From positions 28,030 through 92,029 of the forward strand of contig WLNY01000004.1 in assembly GCA_009699575.1 (NCBI GenBank): a stretch of 64,000 nucleotides of DNA, given 5' to 3'. Both the position numbers and the translations under genes were made by a program. Below the pieces are notes generated by a model. That model was not told where the DNA came from, searched no databases, and saw only the letters and a program-made list of their open reading frames with translations. This stretch comes from Actinomycetota bacterium (GTDB lineage Bacteria; Actinomycetota; Actinomycetes; Nanopelagicales; Nanopelagicaceae). This document shows positions 9,858 to 17,998 of the stretch, in pieces; the first letter of the stretch is position 1, and every line of letters starts with the position of its first letter.

Positions 9858-9863
9858 AGCCTA
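9858..9863 (-). promoter_or_regulatory. -10 element of dapD, leaderless type
   Basis: TAGGCT on the minus strand, 6 bases before the ATG at 9851. It lies back to back with the -10 of the divergent LOG gene. Confidence 0.6.
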
Positions 9864-9868
9864 ACCCC

Positions 9869-9874
9869 TATTGT
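9869..9874 (+). promoter_or_regulatory. -10 element of the LOG-family gene, leaderless type
   Basis: TATTGT ends 7 bases before the ATG at 9882; this supports that start over an in-frame ATG at 9843, which lies inside dapD. Confidence 0.5.
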
Positions 9875-9881
9875 TTGCACT

Positions 9882-10415
9882 ATGCGTATAGCCGTTTATT
9901 GCTCATCCTCACCCACCATCGCCCAGAAATATCAGGACCTCGCTCGAGAACTTGGCGAAGCCATCGGTCGACGAAACTGGGATCTCGTATCAGGTGGCGG
10001 TCATATCTCAATGATGGGAGCAGTTGCCAAGGGCGTGAGGAGTACGGGCGGCCATACAATCGGCGTGATTCCACAGTTACTCGTGGATATTGAATTTGCC
10101 GATAAAGAGAGCGATGAATTGCACGTTGTTGATTCCATGCGAGAGCGCAAAGGTAAAATTGAGGATCTCGCTGGAGCATTTATTGCATTACCGGGTGGAC
10201 TTGGAACACTTGAGGAGCTTTTTGAAATATGGGTTGGAAGATTTCTCAATTTCCATCAAAAACCAGTCATCATTCTTGATCCATTTGGTTTGTATGCTCC
10301 ACTGAGAACTCTCATTGATCATCTTGAAGTTGAGGGGTTCGTTAAACCAGGTCAACGCGAACTTCTACATTGGTGCACATCAGTTGAAGAAGCACTGGAG
10401 AAATGTCATGGCTGA
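9882..10415 (+). CDS. LOG-family (TIGR00730) nucleotide 5'-monophosphate phosphoribohydrolase
   Basis: A Rossmann-fold protein of 177 residues with the LOG signature PGGLGTLEEL and the upstream GGGHISMMGAVA and SMRERK segments. LOG proteins release the base from nucleoside monophosphates (cytokinin ribotides in plants); the bacterial substrate is usually unproven. The start at 9882 gives the usual MRIAVYCSSS beginning. It is divergent from dapD, an arrangement also remembered from mycobacteria. Its last 8 bases overlap the SRPBCC gene. Confidence 0.9.
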   Translation: MRIAVYCSSSPTIAQKYQDLARELGEAIGRRNWDLVSGGGHISMMGAVAKGVRSTGGHTIGVIPQLLVDIEFADKESDELHVVDSMRERKGKIEDLAGAFIALPGGLGTLEELFEIWVGRFLNFHQKPVIILDPFGLYAPLRTLIDHLEVEGFVKPGQRELLHWCTSVEEALEKCHG

Positions 10416-10857
10416 TAATTCCATCGCTCTTTCGATCTCACTACCTTGTGAAATAAATAAGGCGTGGGAGGCCATTACAGATTGGCAGCAACAAAGTAAT
10501 TGGATGTTGCAAACTCGCGTCACTGTGACATCTCAAATTGTGAATGGGCCCGGAACCGAGATAAGCGCTTTCTCTGGACCACTCCACCACTGGTATCCAC
10601 GTTTTAGATTTTTTGGAATCGTAGACACAATGGTTGTTACTACCTGGACGCCTCCTTTTCTATGCGAGGTGCTTCATACTGGATCCATCATTCAAGGCAC
10701 AGGACGTTTTGAGTTGGTGTCCGTCAGCCCCAATGAGACTCGATTTGATTGGTCTGAAGTTATTTATGCACCAAGAGTGATTTTTACGCTTATCAAGCCT
10801 GCGATCTACCTCGGTGTGTTGATTTCACTGCAGCGATTCAGAAGAACTCTTAGGTAA
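10408..10857 (+). CDS. SRPBCC (polyketide cyclase/START-like) family protein
   Basis: A 149-residue protein with the SRPBCC pattern: an N-terminal beta strand, then EINKAWEAITDWQQQSNWML, and later strands ending in RFELVSVSPNETRFDWSE before a C-terminal helix. These helix-grip proteins bind hydrophobic ligands; no ligand can be named here. The ATG at 10408 overlaps the LOG gene stop, so the two are probably co-transcribed. Confidence 0.8.
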   Translation: MADNSIALSISLPCEINKAWEAITDWQQQSNWMLQTRVTVTSQIVNGPGTEISAFSGPLHHWYPRFRFFGIVDTMVVTTWTPPFLCEVLHTGSIIQGTGRFELVSVSPNETRFDWSEVIYAPRVIFTLIKPAIYLGVLISLQRFRRTLR

Positions 10858-10898
10858 ATATCTGCAATCGCATAGGCCTCGCTGGGCCGATAGCCGAG

Positions 10899-10904
10899 TA
10901 ATCT
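10899..10904 (+). promoter_or_regulatory. -10 element of the small sigma-region-4 gene, leaderless type
   Basis: TAATCT ends 6 bases before the GTG at 10911. The TAA in it is the in-frame stop that excludes any upstream start. Confidence 0.5.
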
Positions 10905-10910
10905 TGCCCC

Positions 10911-11114
10911 GTGAGCAATTCCGATGCGCAGCCTCAAACGCTCAATGACGTATTGGCCTCACTGCCTGAAGAGGAACGAATAATTCTGACCATGCATTAT
11001 TTGAAATCAATGTCAGCGCTAGAGATTGCGCAACGTCTTGGCGTGCCTGAGCGTTCAATTCTTGTCATGATCGCCCAAGGAAAGGCTCGCCTGAGCGCAA
11101 TTGCAGGCCTGTAG
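10911..11114 (+). CDS. Small sigma-70 region-4-like DNA-binding protein
   Basis: Only 67 residues. Residues 18-60 read like sigma-70 region 4: LPEEERIILTMHYLK, then a helix-turn-helix ALEIAQRLGVPERSI and a closing basic helix. There is no region 2, so it cannot act as a full sigma factor; it may be a regulator or anti-sigma partner. An in-frame stop directly upstream of the GTG shows it is not the tail of a longer reading frame. It lies ahead of DUF3117 and the aminopeptidase, close to an htrA locus that lacks sigE. Confidence 0.7.
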   Translation: MSNSDAQPQTLNDVLASLPEEERIILTMHYLKSMSALEIAQRLGVPERSILVMIAQGKARLSAIAGL

Positions 11115-11205
11115 CCCGATTTCATATTGTTCCCTTTCTGCGAGATACTTAGCCCTTAACCCCACCCCTTGCGGCTTTGGTCGTAAATTCTAAAGGAGTC
11201 TCCAG

Positions 11206-11385
11206 ATGGCAGCTATGAAACCTCGCACTGGTGATGGTCCTATGGAAGTTACCAAAGAGGCTCGCTCCCTAGTCATGCGAATTCCCTTGGAAGGTGGCGG
11301 TCGCCTTGTAGTTGAGATGAATGCCGAAGAGGCAAATAATCTCAGCGCAGCCCTGCATGCTGCAGTAGCTCTCGTTAAGAAATAA
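11206..11385 (+). CDS. DUF3117 family protein
   Basis: A 59-residue actinobacterial protein beginning MAAMKPRTGDGPMEVTKE and containing RIPLEGGGRLVVEM, which matches the DUF3117 family almost throughout. Function is unknown. It has a strong ribosome binding site (AAAGGAG, 11192-11198), in contrast to its leaderless neighbours. The family is found close to htrA/lap regions in other actinobacteria (from memory). Confidence 0.92.
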   Translation: MAAMKPRTGDGPMEVTKEARSLVMRIPLEGGGRLVVEMNAEEANNLSAALHAAVALVKK

Positions 11386-11408
11386 AGCGGATTTAGCACT
11401 TTCTTAGT

Positions 11409-11414
11409 TAGCCT
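11409..11414 (+). promoter_or_regulatory. -10 element of the leucyl aminopeptidase gene, leaderless type
   Basis: TAGCCT ends exactly 7 bases before the ATG at 11422; no ribosome binding site is present. Confidence 0.55.
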
Positions 11415-11421
11415 GAGCGCT

Positions 11422-12903
11422 ATGCAATTTTCTCCAGTTATGGCCAGTGGGCCGCGTATCGAAAATATTTTAACGTGTGACGTAATCTCTATCGGATTTG
11501 CCAAAGAAAAAGATGGATCATGGGTTCTTACTGGCCCAACATCTCTTGTTGCCAATGTTGAAACCTTCTTTGGGTTAGATCTTCTGGACGAGTTGGCGTT
11601 CTTTACTCCATCGGGGAAAGCCGGCGAACTATTTGAAATTCCTGTCAGCGCGCAAGCAACCAAGGCAGGAAGAATATTTCTCACGTGCGTGGGGGACAAG
11701 ACCACACCTGACTTGCGACTTGCAGGGGCTGCAATAGGAAGAAAAGTACGTGAAAAATCCATTGACGTTGTAAGTCTTTGTGCCAAAGATAAATTAGAGA
11801 TTAAAGCCCACGCAATTTCAATGGTACTTGGTGCCTATACATGGAATCAAAAAAGTGATGCGAAGAAAGGAAAGCCCAAGTTCTTTGTCGTAACAAATGA
11901 TTCTAGAAATATTGAAGAGGCGCAGATTATTGCCCACGCTGTTTGCATGGCTCGAAATTTAATTCATACTCCAGCAAACATTAAGAACCCTGCTTGGATG
12001 GCATCGCAAGCTCAAAAAATTGCGAGAGAGAAGAAACTTACAATCAATGTGTTGGCGGGAAAGGGGCTAGATAAATTTGGTGGGCTCCGTGCAGTTGGAA
12101 ATTCCTCACCAAATCCAGGTCCACGTTTCATTCAAATTGGTTACGTCCCTAAAGGTGTCAAGAAAAATAGAAAACATATTGTGCTTGTTGGTAAAGGGAT
12201 TACATTTGATACAGGTGGCATTTCTCTCAAGCGGCCATACGACACGATGACTGCAATGAAGAGTGACATGGCGGGAGCCGCTGCAATATTAAGTGTGCTC
12301 AGCGCATTGGCAGATTTAAAGCCAGATGTTCAAGTCAGTGCATTACTTATGTGCGCAGAAAATGCACTCTCCGGAACATCGCAACGTCCAAGTGATGTTA
12401 TTACCCATTTTGGCGGAACAACTGTCGAGGTTATTAATACGGACGCAGAAGGACGACTCGTCCTTGCCGATGGTCTTGCTTTTGCGGATCTGACTTTAAA
12501 CCCAGATTTCCTTGTAGACATTGCCACATTAACAGGCGCGGCAACGCTTGCTCTGGGTCGCCAATATGGTGCGATGTATACGCGAGATAAAGCGTTAGCA
12601 CGTTCGCTTGTGGCCGTAGGCGAACGTTCTGGAGATCGCTTATGGCACATGCCACTTATAGATGATTATGAAGATGCACTTGAAAGCGATATTGCAGATT
12701 TTAATCACACCGCAGATAAAGGAGACTATTCTGCAGGTTCTGTGACTGCCGCACTCTTCTTAGAAAAATTTGTTGGAGATCGACGCTGGGTTCATCTAGA
12801 TATCGCTGGGGCGGCGCGCAGCGAAAGTGATGCGGGAGAAAGTCCAAAGGGCGGTACAGGCTTTGGAGTGCGCCTACTTATAGATTGGATTACCAACCTA
12901 TGA
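11422..12903 (+). CDS. pepA: Leucyl aminopeptidase (M17)
   Basis: A two-zinc cytosolic exopeptidase removing N-terminal residues from peptides. The 493-residue protein has an N-terminal M17 domain and the C-terminal catalytic domain with the metal-ligand stretches VGKGITFDTGG, KSDMAGAAA and the family signature NTDAEGRLVLAD. Length is normal. The stop overlaps the ATG of the methyltransferase gene (ATGA), so the two are coupled. Confidence 0.96.
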   Translation: MQFSPVMASGPRIENILTCDVISIGFAKEKDGSWVLTGPTSLVANVETFFGLDLLDELAFFTPSGKAGELFEIPVSAQATKAGRIFLTCVGDKTTPDLRLAGAAIGRKVREKSIDVVSLCAKDKLEIKAHAISMVLGAYTWNQKSDAKKGKPKFFVVTNDSRNIEEAQIIAHAVCMARNLIHTPANIKNPAWMASQAQKIAREKKLTINVLAGKGLDKFGGLRAVGNSSPNPGPRFIQIGYVPKGVKKNRKHIVLVGKGITFDTGGISLKRPYDTMTAMKSDMAGAAAILSVLSALADLKPDVQVSALLMCAENALSGTSQRPSDVITHFGGTTVEVINTDAEGRLVLADGLAFADLTLNPDFLVDIATLTGAATLALGRQYGAMYTRDKALARSLVAVGERSGDRLWHMPLIDDYEDALESDIADFNHTADKGDYSAGSVTAALFLEKFVGDRRWVHLDIAGAARSESDAGESPKGGTGFGVRLLIDWITNL

Positions 12904-13529
12904 TAAATACCGATCCGCACAATTACTCGGAACTCTTTATTGCCGAAGATGAGGTGAAACTACGAGCACGGGCACGCGGAGTTGAAGTAGGTGCACGAGA
13001 TTGCTCGCCTGGTGTCGGTGCATTCTTGCGCCACCTCGCCCACCTTATTTATGCGCAAAGCGTTGTCGAAGTCGGGACTGGCTCTGGAGTCGGCAGCTTA
13101 TGGGTTCTCGATGGAATGCTCGCAAGTGGCACACTCACAAGCATCGATGATGAAGTAGAACATTCACGCATCGCTCGCATTGCCATGCAGGATGCCGATA
13201 TTGCTCAAAGCCGATTTCGCTTAATTACAAATCCAGTTATGGATGTGATGACAAAATTAACTGATCGTGCCTATGACTTAGTAATTCTGCGTCACAATCC
13301 TGAAGACCTCGCATTTGCAATTGACGAAACTCATCGCATGCTTCGCAGCGGTGGAGTGATGGTCATTGATGATTTTTTTGGTGGATCCAAAGTATCCGAC
13401 CCTGCTCAGCGAGACCCTCGAACTGTTGCGCTACGTGAGGCTGGGAAAATGGTTAGAAATCAGCAGGAAAAGTGGGTGACCTCGCTTATTCCGCTCGCCG
13501 ATGGTTTGTTGCTTGCTACTAAGTTATAG
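12900..13529 (+). CDS. Class I SAM-dependent O-methyltransferase (family 3)
   Basis: A 209-residue methyltransferase of the COMT-like family 3. The SAM-binding loop is VVEVGTGSGVGSLWVL (about residue 55), followed by the acidic SIDDEVEH and the metal-type VIDDFFGG. The substrate is unknown. In mycobacteria a similar O-methyltransferase lies beside sigE and htrA; here it is followed by htrA after 12 bases with nothing in between. Confidence 0.88.
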   Translation: MINTDPHNYSELFIAEDEVKLRARARGVEVGARDCSPGVGAFLRHLAHLIYAQSVVEVGTGSGVGSLWVLDGMLASGTLTSIDDEVEHSRIARIAMQDADIAQSRFRLITNPVMDVMTKLTDRAYDLVILRHNPEDLAFAIDETHRMLRSGGVMVIDDFFGGSKVSDPAQRDPRTVALREAGKMVRNQQEKWVTSLIPLADGLLLATKL

Positions 13530-13541
13530 GAAGATATACCT

Positions 13542-14696
13542 ATGACGTTCTTCCAGCGAAACAAGAATAAATTTTCCACAACGGTTGCTCAGCCATGGTG
13601 GGAAGCTTCACAAAAGAGGAACCTAAAGAAATCTAAATCAACATCCACCGGAGCTATAGCTATTGCAGTGACAGCTGGGGTATTTGGCGGTATCGCTATT
13701 GTTAATTTTGATGGCGGCATTTTGGGTCATCGAGTCAATCTCGTATCTGTAAATAATTCAATCGAGCGAGCTCCAAATTCTGTAGCCGGAATTGCAGCTC
13801 GAGTTTTACCATCAGTCGTTTCTATCTCAACGGTTACTTCCACAGGTGGAGGAACCGGATCAGGATTTATCATTGATGAAAATGGATACATTCTGACAAA
13901 TAATCATGTAGTTCAAGATGCGGCCACGTCGGATGGAACGATAACAGTCACGCTAAATGATGGAACTGAATTTAAAGGGAAAATAATTGGCCGAGATGCT
14001 GCGTATGATTTAGCTGTTCTAAAGATAAGCGCAACCAAATTACCGGCAATGCAATTTGGAGATAGCGACAAAGTTGCTGTCGGAGATGCGGTGCTTGCAG
14101 TTGGATCTCCTCTAGGTCTTTCTGGAACAGTCACTCTTGGGATAATTAGTGCAAAAGATAGAGCTGTAACAGCAGGAGAATCTGGCGGTACAAGTTCATT
14201 TATTAATGCACTTCAAACTGATGCAGCGGTGAATCCTGGAAATTCTGGAGGCCCACTCGTTGATTCAACGGGAGCGGTGATTGGTGTCAATAGCGCCATC
14301 GCCTCCCTTGGTATTTCACAGACAACTCAGTCAGGCTCGATTGGTTTGGGTTTTGCAATCCCAATAAATCAAGCACGCAAAACGGCTTCGCAATTAATTA
14401 AGACAGGCAAAGCCACATATCCAGTAATCGGCGTCAGTGTCGATATGGGATTCACTGGAGAAGGTGCCAAAATTTCAAATGTTTCAGGGTCAATTATGAG
14501 TGGCGGACCTGCGCAAAAGGCTGGACTCAAAGCAGGTGATGTGATTGTTGGTCTTGATAACAAGACGATCTCTTCTGCTGAAGAGCTAATCGTCTATGTG
14601 CGTTCTAAGAGTGTGGGCGATCGCGTGAGCGTTAAGTATCTGCGCGGAACCACGACCACCATAGTCTCTCTGGTCTTGGTTGCTGGCAAGAACTAG
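13542..14696 (+). CDS. HtrA/DegP-family membrane-anchored serine protease with PDZ domain
   Basis: Envelope quality-control protease, 384 residues: a cytoplasmic basic N terminus, one membrane segment (about 38-55), an S1C trypsin-like domain and a C-terminal PDZ domain (from about 290, GGPAQKAGLKAGDVI). The catalytic triad is visible as His122 (TNNHVV), Asp156 (AYDLAV) and Ser235 (NPGNSGGPL). It sits between an O-methyltransferase and TatB, as in mycobacteria but without the sigma factor and anti-sigma genes. Confidence 0.94.
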   Translation: MTFFQRNKNKFSTTVAQPWWEASQKRNLKKSKSTSTGAIAIAVTAGVFGGIAIVNFDGGILGHRVNLVSVNNSIERAPNSVAGIAARVLPSVVSISTVTSTGGGTGSGFIIDENGYILTNNHVVQDAATSDGTITVTLNDGTEFKGKIIGRDAAYDLAVLKISATKLPAMQFGDSDKVAVGDAVLAVGSPLGLSGTVTLGIISAKDRAVTAGESGGTSSFINALQTDAAVNPGNSGGPLVDSTGAVIGVNSAIASLGISQTTQSGSIGLGFAIPINQARKTASQLIKTGKATYPVIGVSVDMGFTGEGAKISNVSGSIMSGGPAQKAGLKAGDVIVGLDNKTISSAEELIVYVRSKSVGDRVSVKYLRGTTTTIVSLVLVAGKN

Positions 14697-14710
14697 TACA
14701 GAGTTGCCTG

Positions 14711-14716
14711 TAGGCT
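14711..14716 (+). promoter_or_regulatory. -10 element of tatB, leaderless type
   Basis: TAGGCT ends 6 bases before the ATG at 14723, although the gene is only 26 bases behind htrA; tatB-mrp may therefore have their own promoter. Confidence 0.5.
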
Positions 14717-14722
14717 ATTAAT

Positions 14723-15034
14723 ATGTTTTTCGACATAGGCCCTGGGGAATTTATTGGCCTAGCCATTCTTGGACTTATTCTTGTTGGTCCCGAAAGAATG
14801 CCAAAACTAGCAGCAGAAGCGGCCAAGTTAGTTAAGAAAATTAGAGGACTTTCCCAGATTGCAACGACTGAATTGCGTGAAACTCTTGGACCTGGTTTCG
14901 AAGATTTGAAACCAACAGACCTTAACCCGAAGACATTTATTAAAAAGCAATTAGCAGATGCGCTCGATGAAGGCGAAGTTGTTGAGAATAAGCCCCAAAC
15001 GTTTGAAGCCAAGATAGATCCAGATCTTTTATGA
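14723..15034 (+). CDS. tatB: Sec-independent protein translocase subunit TatB
   Basis: A component of the twin-arginine export complex that recognises folded substrates. The 103-residue protein has the N-terminal membrane helix with the TatA/B glutamate and hinge (GPGEFIGLAILGLILVGPER), the amphipathic helix starting PKLAAEAAKLVKKI and a charged tail. Its position after htrA and before mrp matches other actinobacteria and favours TatB over TatA. It overlaps mrp by 4 bases (ATGA). Confidence 0.9.
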   Translation: MFFDIGPGEFIGLAILGLILVGPERMPKLAAEAAKLVKKIRGLSQIATTELRETLGPGFEDLKPTDLNPKTFIKKQLADALDEGEVVENKPQTFEAKIDPDLL

Positions 15035-16152
15035 CAATGATTGATCAGATCAATGCTGCTTTAGCAAAAGTTGAAGATCCTGAGATTCATCGCCCGCTCC
15101 CAGATTTGGGAATGGTTGACTCAGTAGCTTTTAATGAAGGCATAGCAACATTGAAAATACTTCTTACAATTTCTGGATGCCCAATGCAGGATCGCTTGCG
15201 AAGTGATATTACAAGCGCCTTGACTTCTATAGAAGGCGTTAATTCTGTAGTGCTGACTTTTGGGGTCATGTCTGAAGAGCAACGAGGAAACTTAAAATCA
15301 ATTTTACGAAATGGTAGAGAGAAAATTATTCCATTCGCCCAACCCGAGTCTCTGACACGGGTCATTGGAATTGCATCTGGCAAAGGGGGAGTAGGCAAAT
15401 CATCAGTTACTGCCAATCTTGCAATCGCTGCAGCTAAAAAAGGGCTACGTGTGGGAATTTTAGATGCGGATGTTTACGGACATTCAATTCCACGTTTGAT
15501 GGGTCTCATTGGTCAACGTCCTACCGCAATTGACCAGATGTTTATTCCTCTGGAGTCATTCGGTGTGAAAACAGTGTCAATGGAAATGTTCAAACCTGAT
15601 CGTGCTGACCCCGTAGCGTATAGAGGACCTTTATTACATCGAGTGCTCGAACAATTGCTTTCGGATGCATACTGGGGAGATCTTGATTTGCTTCTGATTG
15701 ATTTGCCACCGGGAACAGGTGACCTTGCAATTTCACTAGGGCAATTGATTCCCGCTTCGGAAATTCTTGTTGTAACCACACCTCAAATTGCCGCGGCTGA
15801 GGTTGCTGAACGCGCGGGACGCATCGCGCATCAGATCAAACAGCACGTCATCGGCGTTATCGAAAATATGTCAGAGTTTCCATGTCCACATTGTGGGGAC
15901 ATCATTTCTCTATTTGGAACTGGCGGAGGCGAAGAGACGGCGCGCAGGCTTTCGGAATTAGTTGGAAATGATGTTGCCCTACTTGGAAAAATTCCTTTTA
16001 GTCCAGATCTTCGTACTGGAGGAGATGAGGGCAATCCAGTGGTAATGCAATTCCCAGAGTCACCCGCGGCAATTGCTATTGAATTAATTGTCGATCAAAT
16101 AATTGTGCGGAAGAAATCCTTACTCGGTGTCAGACTTGGGCTTGCTACGTAA
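15031..16152 (+). CDS. mrp: Mrp/NBP35-family iron-sulfur cluster carrier ATPase
   Basis: A 373-residue ParA-like P-loop ATPase that binds and delivers Fe-S clusters. Residues 1-90 form the MIP18/DUF59 domain (EIHRPLPDLGMV), followed by deviant Walker A GKGGVGKSS (about 113), the IDLPPGTGD segment and a cluster-binding CxxC (CPHCGD). Length and domain order are standard. The last 33 bases overlap the convergent DUF1003 gene. Confidence 0.94.
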   Translation: MTMIDQINAALAKVEDPEIHRPLPDLGMVDSVAFNEGIATLKILLTISGCPMQDRLRSDITSALTSIEGVNSVVLTFGVMSEEQRGNLKSILRNGREKIIPFAQPESLTRVIGIASGKGGVGKSSVTANLAIAAAKKGLRVGILDADVYGHSIPRLMGLIGQRPTAIDQMFIPLESFGVKTVSMEMFKPDRADPVAYRGPLLHRVLEQLLSDAYWGDLDLLLIDLPPGTGDLAISLGQLIPASEILVVTTPQIAAAEVAERAGRIAHQIKQHVIGVIENMSEFPCPHCGDIISLFGTGGGEETARRLSELVGNDVALLGKIPFSPDLRTGGDEGNPVVMQFPESPAAIAIELIVDQIIVRKKSLLGVRLGLAT

Positions 16153-16617
16153 ATCTTCTGCTAATTCTTTACGTAAATCCGAGAGTTCGCTTCTCATGAA
16201 GTCGCGAGTGGCAACTTCGCCTAGCGAAATTCTTAGGCTGGCAAGTTCACGAGTAAGATATTCAGTATCAGCAATTGTGCGTTCATTTCGCGCACGGTCT
16301 TCATTGAATTGAATTCGATCACGATCAGCTTGACGATTTTGCGCAAGCAAAATTAGCGGCGCAGCATATGAGGCTTGCAACGAAAGAATCAAAGTTAAGA
16401 AAATAAAGGGATAATCATCAAATCTCAAATCACGTGGCGCAAGTGAATTCCACGTCACCCAAAATAAAACAAATACAGTCATGTAAACAAGGAAACGAGC
16501 GGTGCCAAGGAAACGAGCAAATCTTTCTGAGAGTCTGCCAAATGCCTCAGGATCATAGTTTGGGCGCAATGAGCGACGAGCCTCGCGAGGCGTATCTAGT
16601 CGATTATGACGAGCCAT
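16120..16617 (-). CDS. DUF1003 membrane protein
   Basis: A 165-residue protein with two central hydrophobic segments (about 45-62 and 70-92), the family block LSLQASYAAPLILLAQNRQ and a charged, coiled-coil-like C terminus. Function is unknown. It follows the MgtE-like CBS gene by 2 bases, the same order remembered from mycobacteria, which suggests a joint membrane or ion-related role. Confidence 0.88.
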   Translation of the reverse strand: MARHNRLDTPREARRSLRPNYDPEAFGRLSERFARFLGTARFLVYMTVFVLFWVTWNSLAPRDLRFDDYPFIFLTLILSLQASYAAPLILLAQNRQADRDRIQFNEDRARNERTIADTEYLTRELASLRISLGEVATRDFMRSELSDLRKELAEDLRSKPKSDTE

Positions 16618-16619
16618 TG

Positions 16620-17927
16620 TTAGACCTCCCTACTTAGATCATTACGTAGTTCCTCTGAATTTAATACTTCTGCAGTCAGTGACATATCGCGGTGGTCGTG
16701 GCGCCAATTATCTGGAAGTAGATGATCAAGTACGTCATCAACAGTCACAGCTCCAAGCAGCCGATCGTTTCCATCAATAACTGGAACAGAGAGCAAGTTA
16801 TAACTCGCTAAATACGATGACACTTCGTTCAGTGAAGCTTCCGGCTTTAACCCTTGAGTGTCAGTGTCGACCATTGAGCCGAGCAATGTTGCAGGTGGCT
16901 CGCGTAAGAGACGTTGATAGTGCGCAATTCCAATAAATCTTCCAGTTGGAGTTTCTAATGGCGAACGACATATAAATACTTGCGATGCAAGTGCGGGAGA
17001 AATTTCGCTTTGACGCACTGCAGCAAGCGCATCAGCAACTGTGTTATCTGCCGTCATCACAATTGGTTCTGTCGTCATCATGCCGCCTGCAGAATAATCT
17101 TCGTAATTCATCAGTCTTCGAACATCTTGAGCATCTTCTGGTTCCATCAACTCAAGTAGTGCTGCAGCGCGTTCTTGTCCTACTTCACGGAGTAGATCTG
17201 CGGCATCATCTGGATCCATTTCACCCAACACATCTGCAGCTCTTTCTCCTTCAAGTTGGGCAAGAAGTTCAACTCGTGCAGCTTCATCCATCTCTTCAAG
17301 GACGTCAGCAAGGCGCTCATCATCGAGTGCGCGTGCAATTTCAACTCGACGCTTTGGGGCAAGGTCGTGCAAGACCGAAGCCAAATCTGCTGCACGTAAT
17401 TTACTTAAGGTAGAAAGAAGATTTGTTACGCCTTGATTTAGTTCTGCAAATGCAAAACCTGTTACTTCTTCCCATGCCACAGTCGAGGTTGCGCCTTTAC
17501 GACGCAGCCCATGACCTCGACGCATAATATGAACTTTGGTAATTAACCAATCTCCAGTTCGATTTTGATCCATTCCCATATCTTCAACAATGACAGATTC
17601 ATCACTGTCAATGAGAGTCACTGTTCGATCAAGCATTTCACCTAAAACTAATATTTCACCTGGTCGTGTATCAAAACGGCGCATGTTGAGAAGCCCTGTT
17701 ATGACTACCGTTCCACTTTCAATAGAAGTGACACGTGTAATGGGAACAAAAACACGTCGTCGAAGTGGTACCTCAACTACGAGGCCAAGAATTCGAGGTG
17801 ATTGATTATTTGCGCGAAGGGTCGCGACAGCATCTCTCACCTTTCCTACTGGATCGCCATTAGGGTCAAAAACTGCGGTACCTGCAAGACGGGCGAGAAA
17901 CACACGATTGTTGTGGTTTGCGCTCAT
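16620..17927 (-). CDS. Soluble MgtE-N/CBS domain protein with N-terminal PRC-barrel
   Basis: A 435-residue protein that resembles the cytosolic part of the MgtE magnesium channel. It has an N-terminal PRC-barrel-like region (about 1-80, DPNGDPVGKVRD), a second barrel-like repeat, an MgtE-N superhelix of acidic repeats (residues 190-290, DPDDAADLLREV) and two CBS domains (290-410). No membrane domain follows, so it is not itself a channel. The ATG at 17927 is chosen over an upstream start because a TACCCT box lies 6 bases before it. It probably senses Mg2+ or nucleotides and acts through the downstream DUF1003 protein (inference). Confidence 0.85.
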   Translation of the reverse strand: MSANHNNRVFLARLAGTAVFDPNGDPVGKVRDAVATLRANNQSPRILGLVVEVPLRRRVFVPITRVTSIESGTVVITGLLNMRRFDTRPGEILVLGEMLDRTVTLIDSDESVIVEDMGMDQNRTGDWLITKVHIMRRGHGLRRKGATSTVAWEEVTGFAFAELNQGVTNLLSTLSKLRAADLASVLHDLAPKRRVEIARALDDERLADVLEEMDEAARVELLAQLEGERAADVLGEMDPDDAADLLREVGQERAAALLELMEPEDAQDVRRLMNYEDYSAGGMMTTEPIVMTADNTVADALAAVRQSEISPALASQVFICRSPLETPTGRFIGIAHYQRLLREPPATLLGSMVDTDTQGLKPEASLNEVSSYLASYNLLSVPVIDGNDRLLGAVTVDDVLDHLLPDNWRHDHRDMSLTAEVLNSEELRNDLSREV

Positions 17928-17933
17928 GAGGTA

Positions 17934-17939
17934 AGGGTA
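17934..17939 (-). promoter_or_regulatory. -10 element of the MgtE-like gene, leaderless type
   Basis: TACCCT on the minus strand, 6 bases before the ATG at 17927. A weaker box for the divergent DMT gene, GATACT at 17985-17990, lies 8 bases before 17999. Confidence 0.5.
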
Positions 17940-17998
17940 TCGGCTCACGAGCACTGCTCGCTTTCGCATTAGGGCACACAAGCAGATACTTTTGCCTC

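Noticed and set aside
16985..17413. 142-residue leucine/glutamine-rich open frame on the plus strand
   Set aside because: It is the antisense of the acidic MgtE-N repeats, whose composition creates long open antisense frames.
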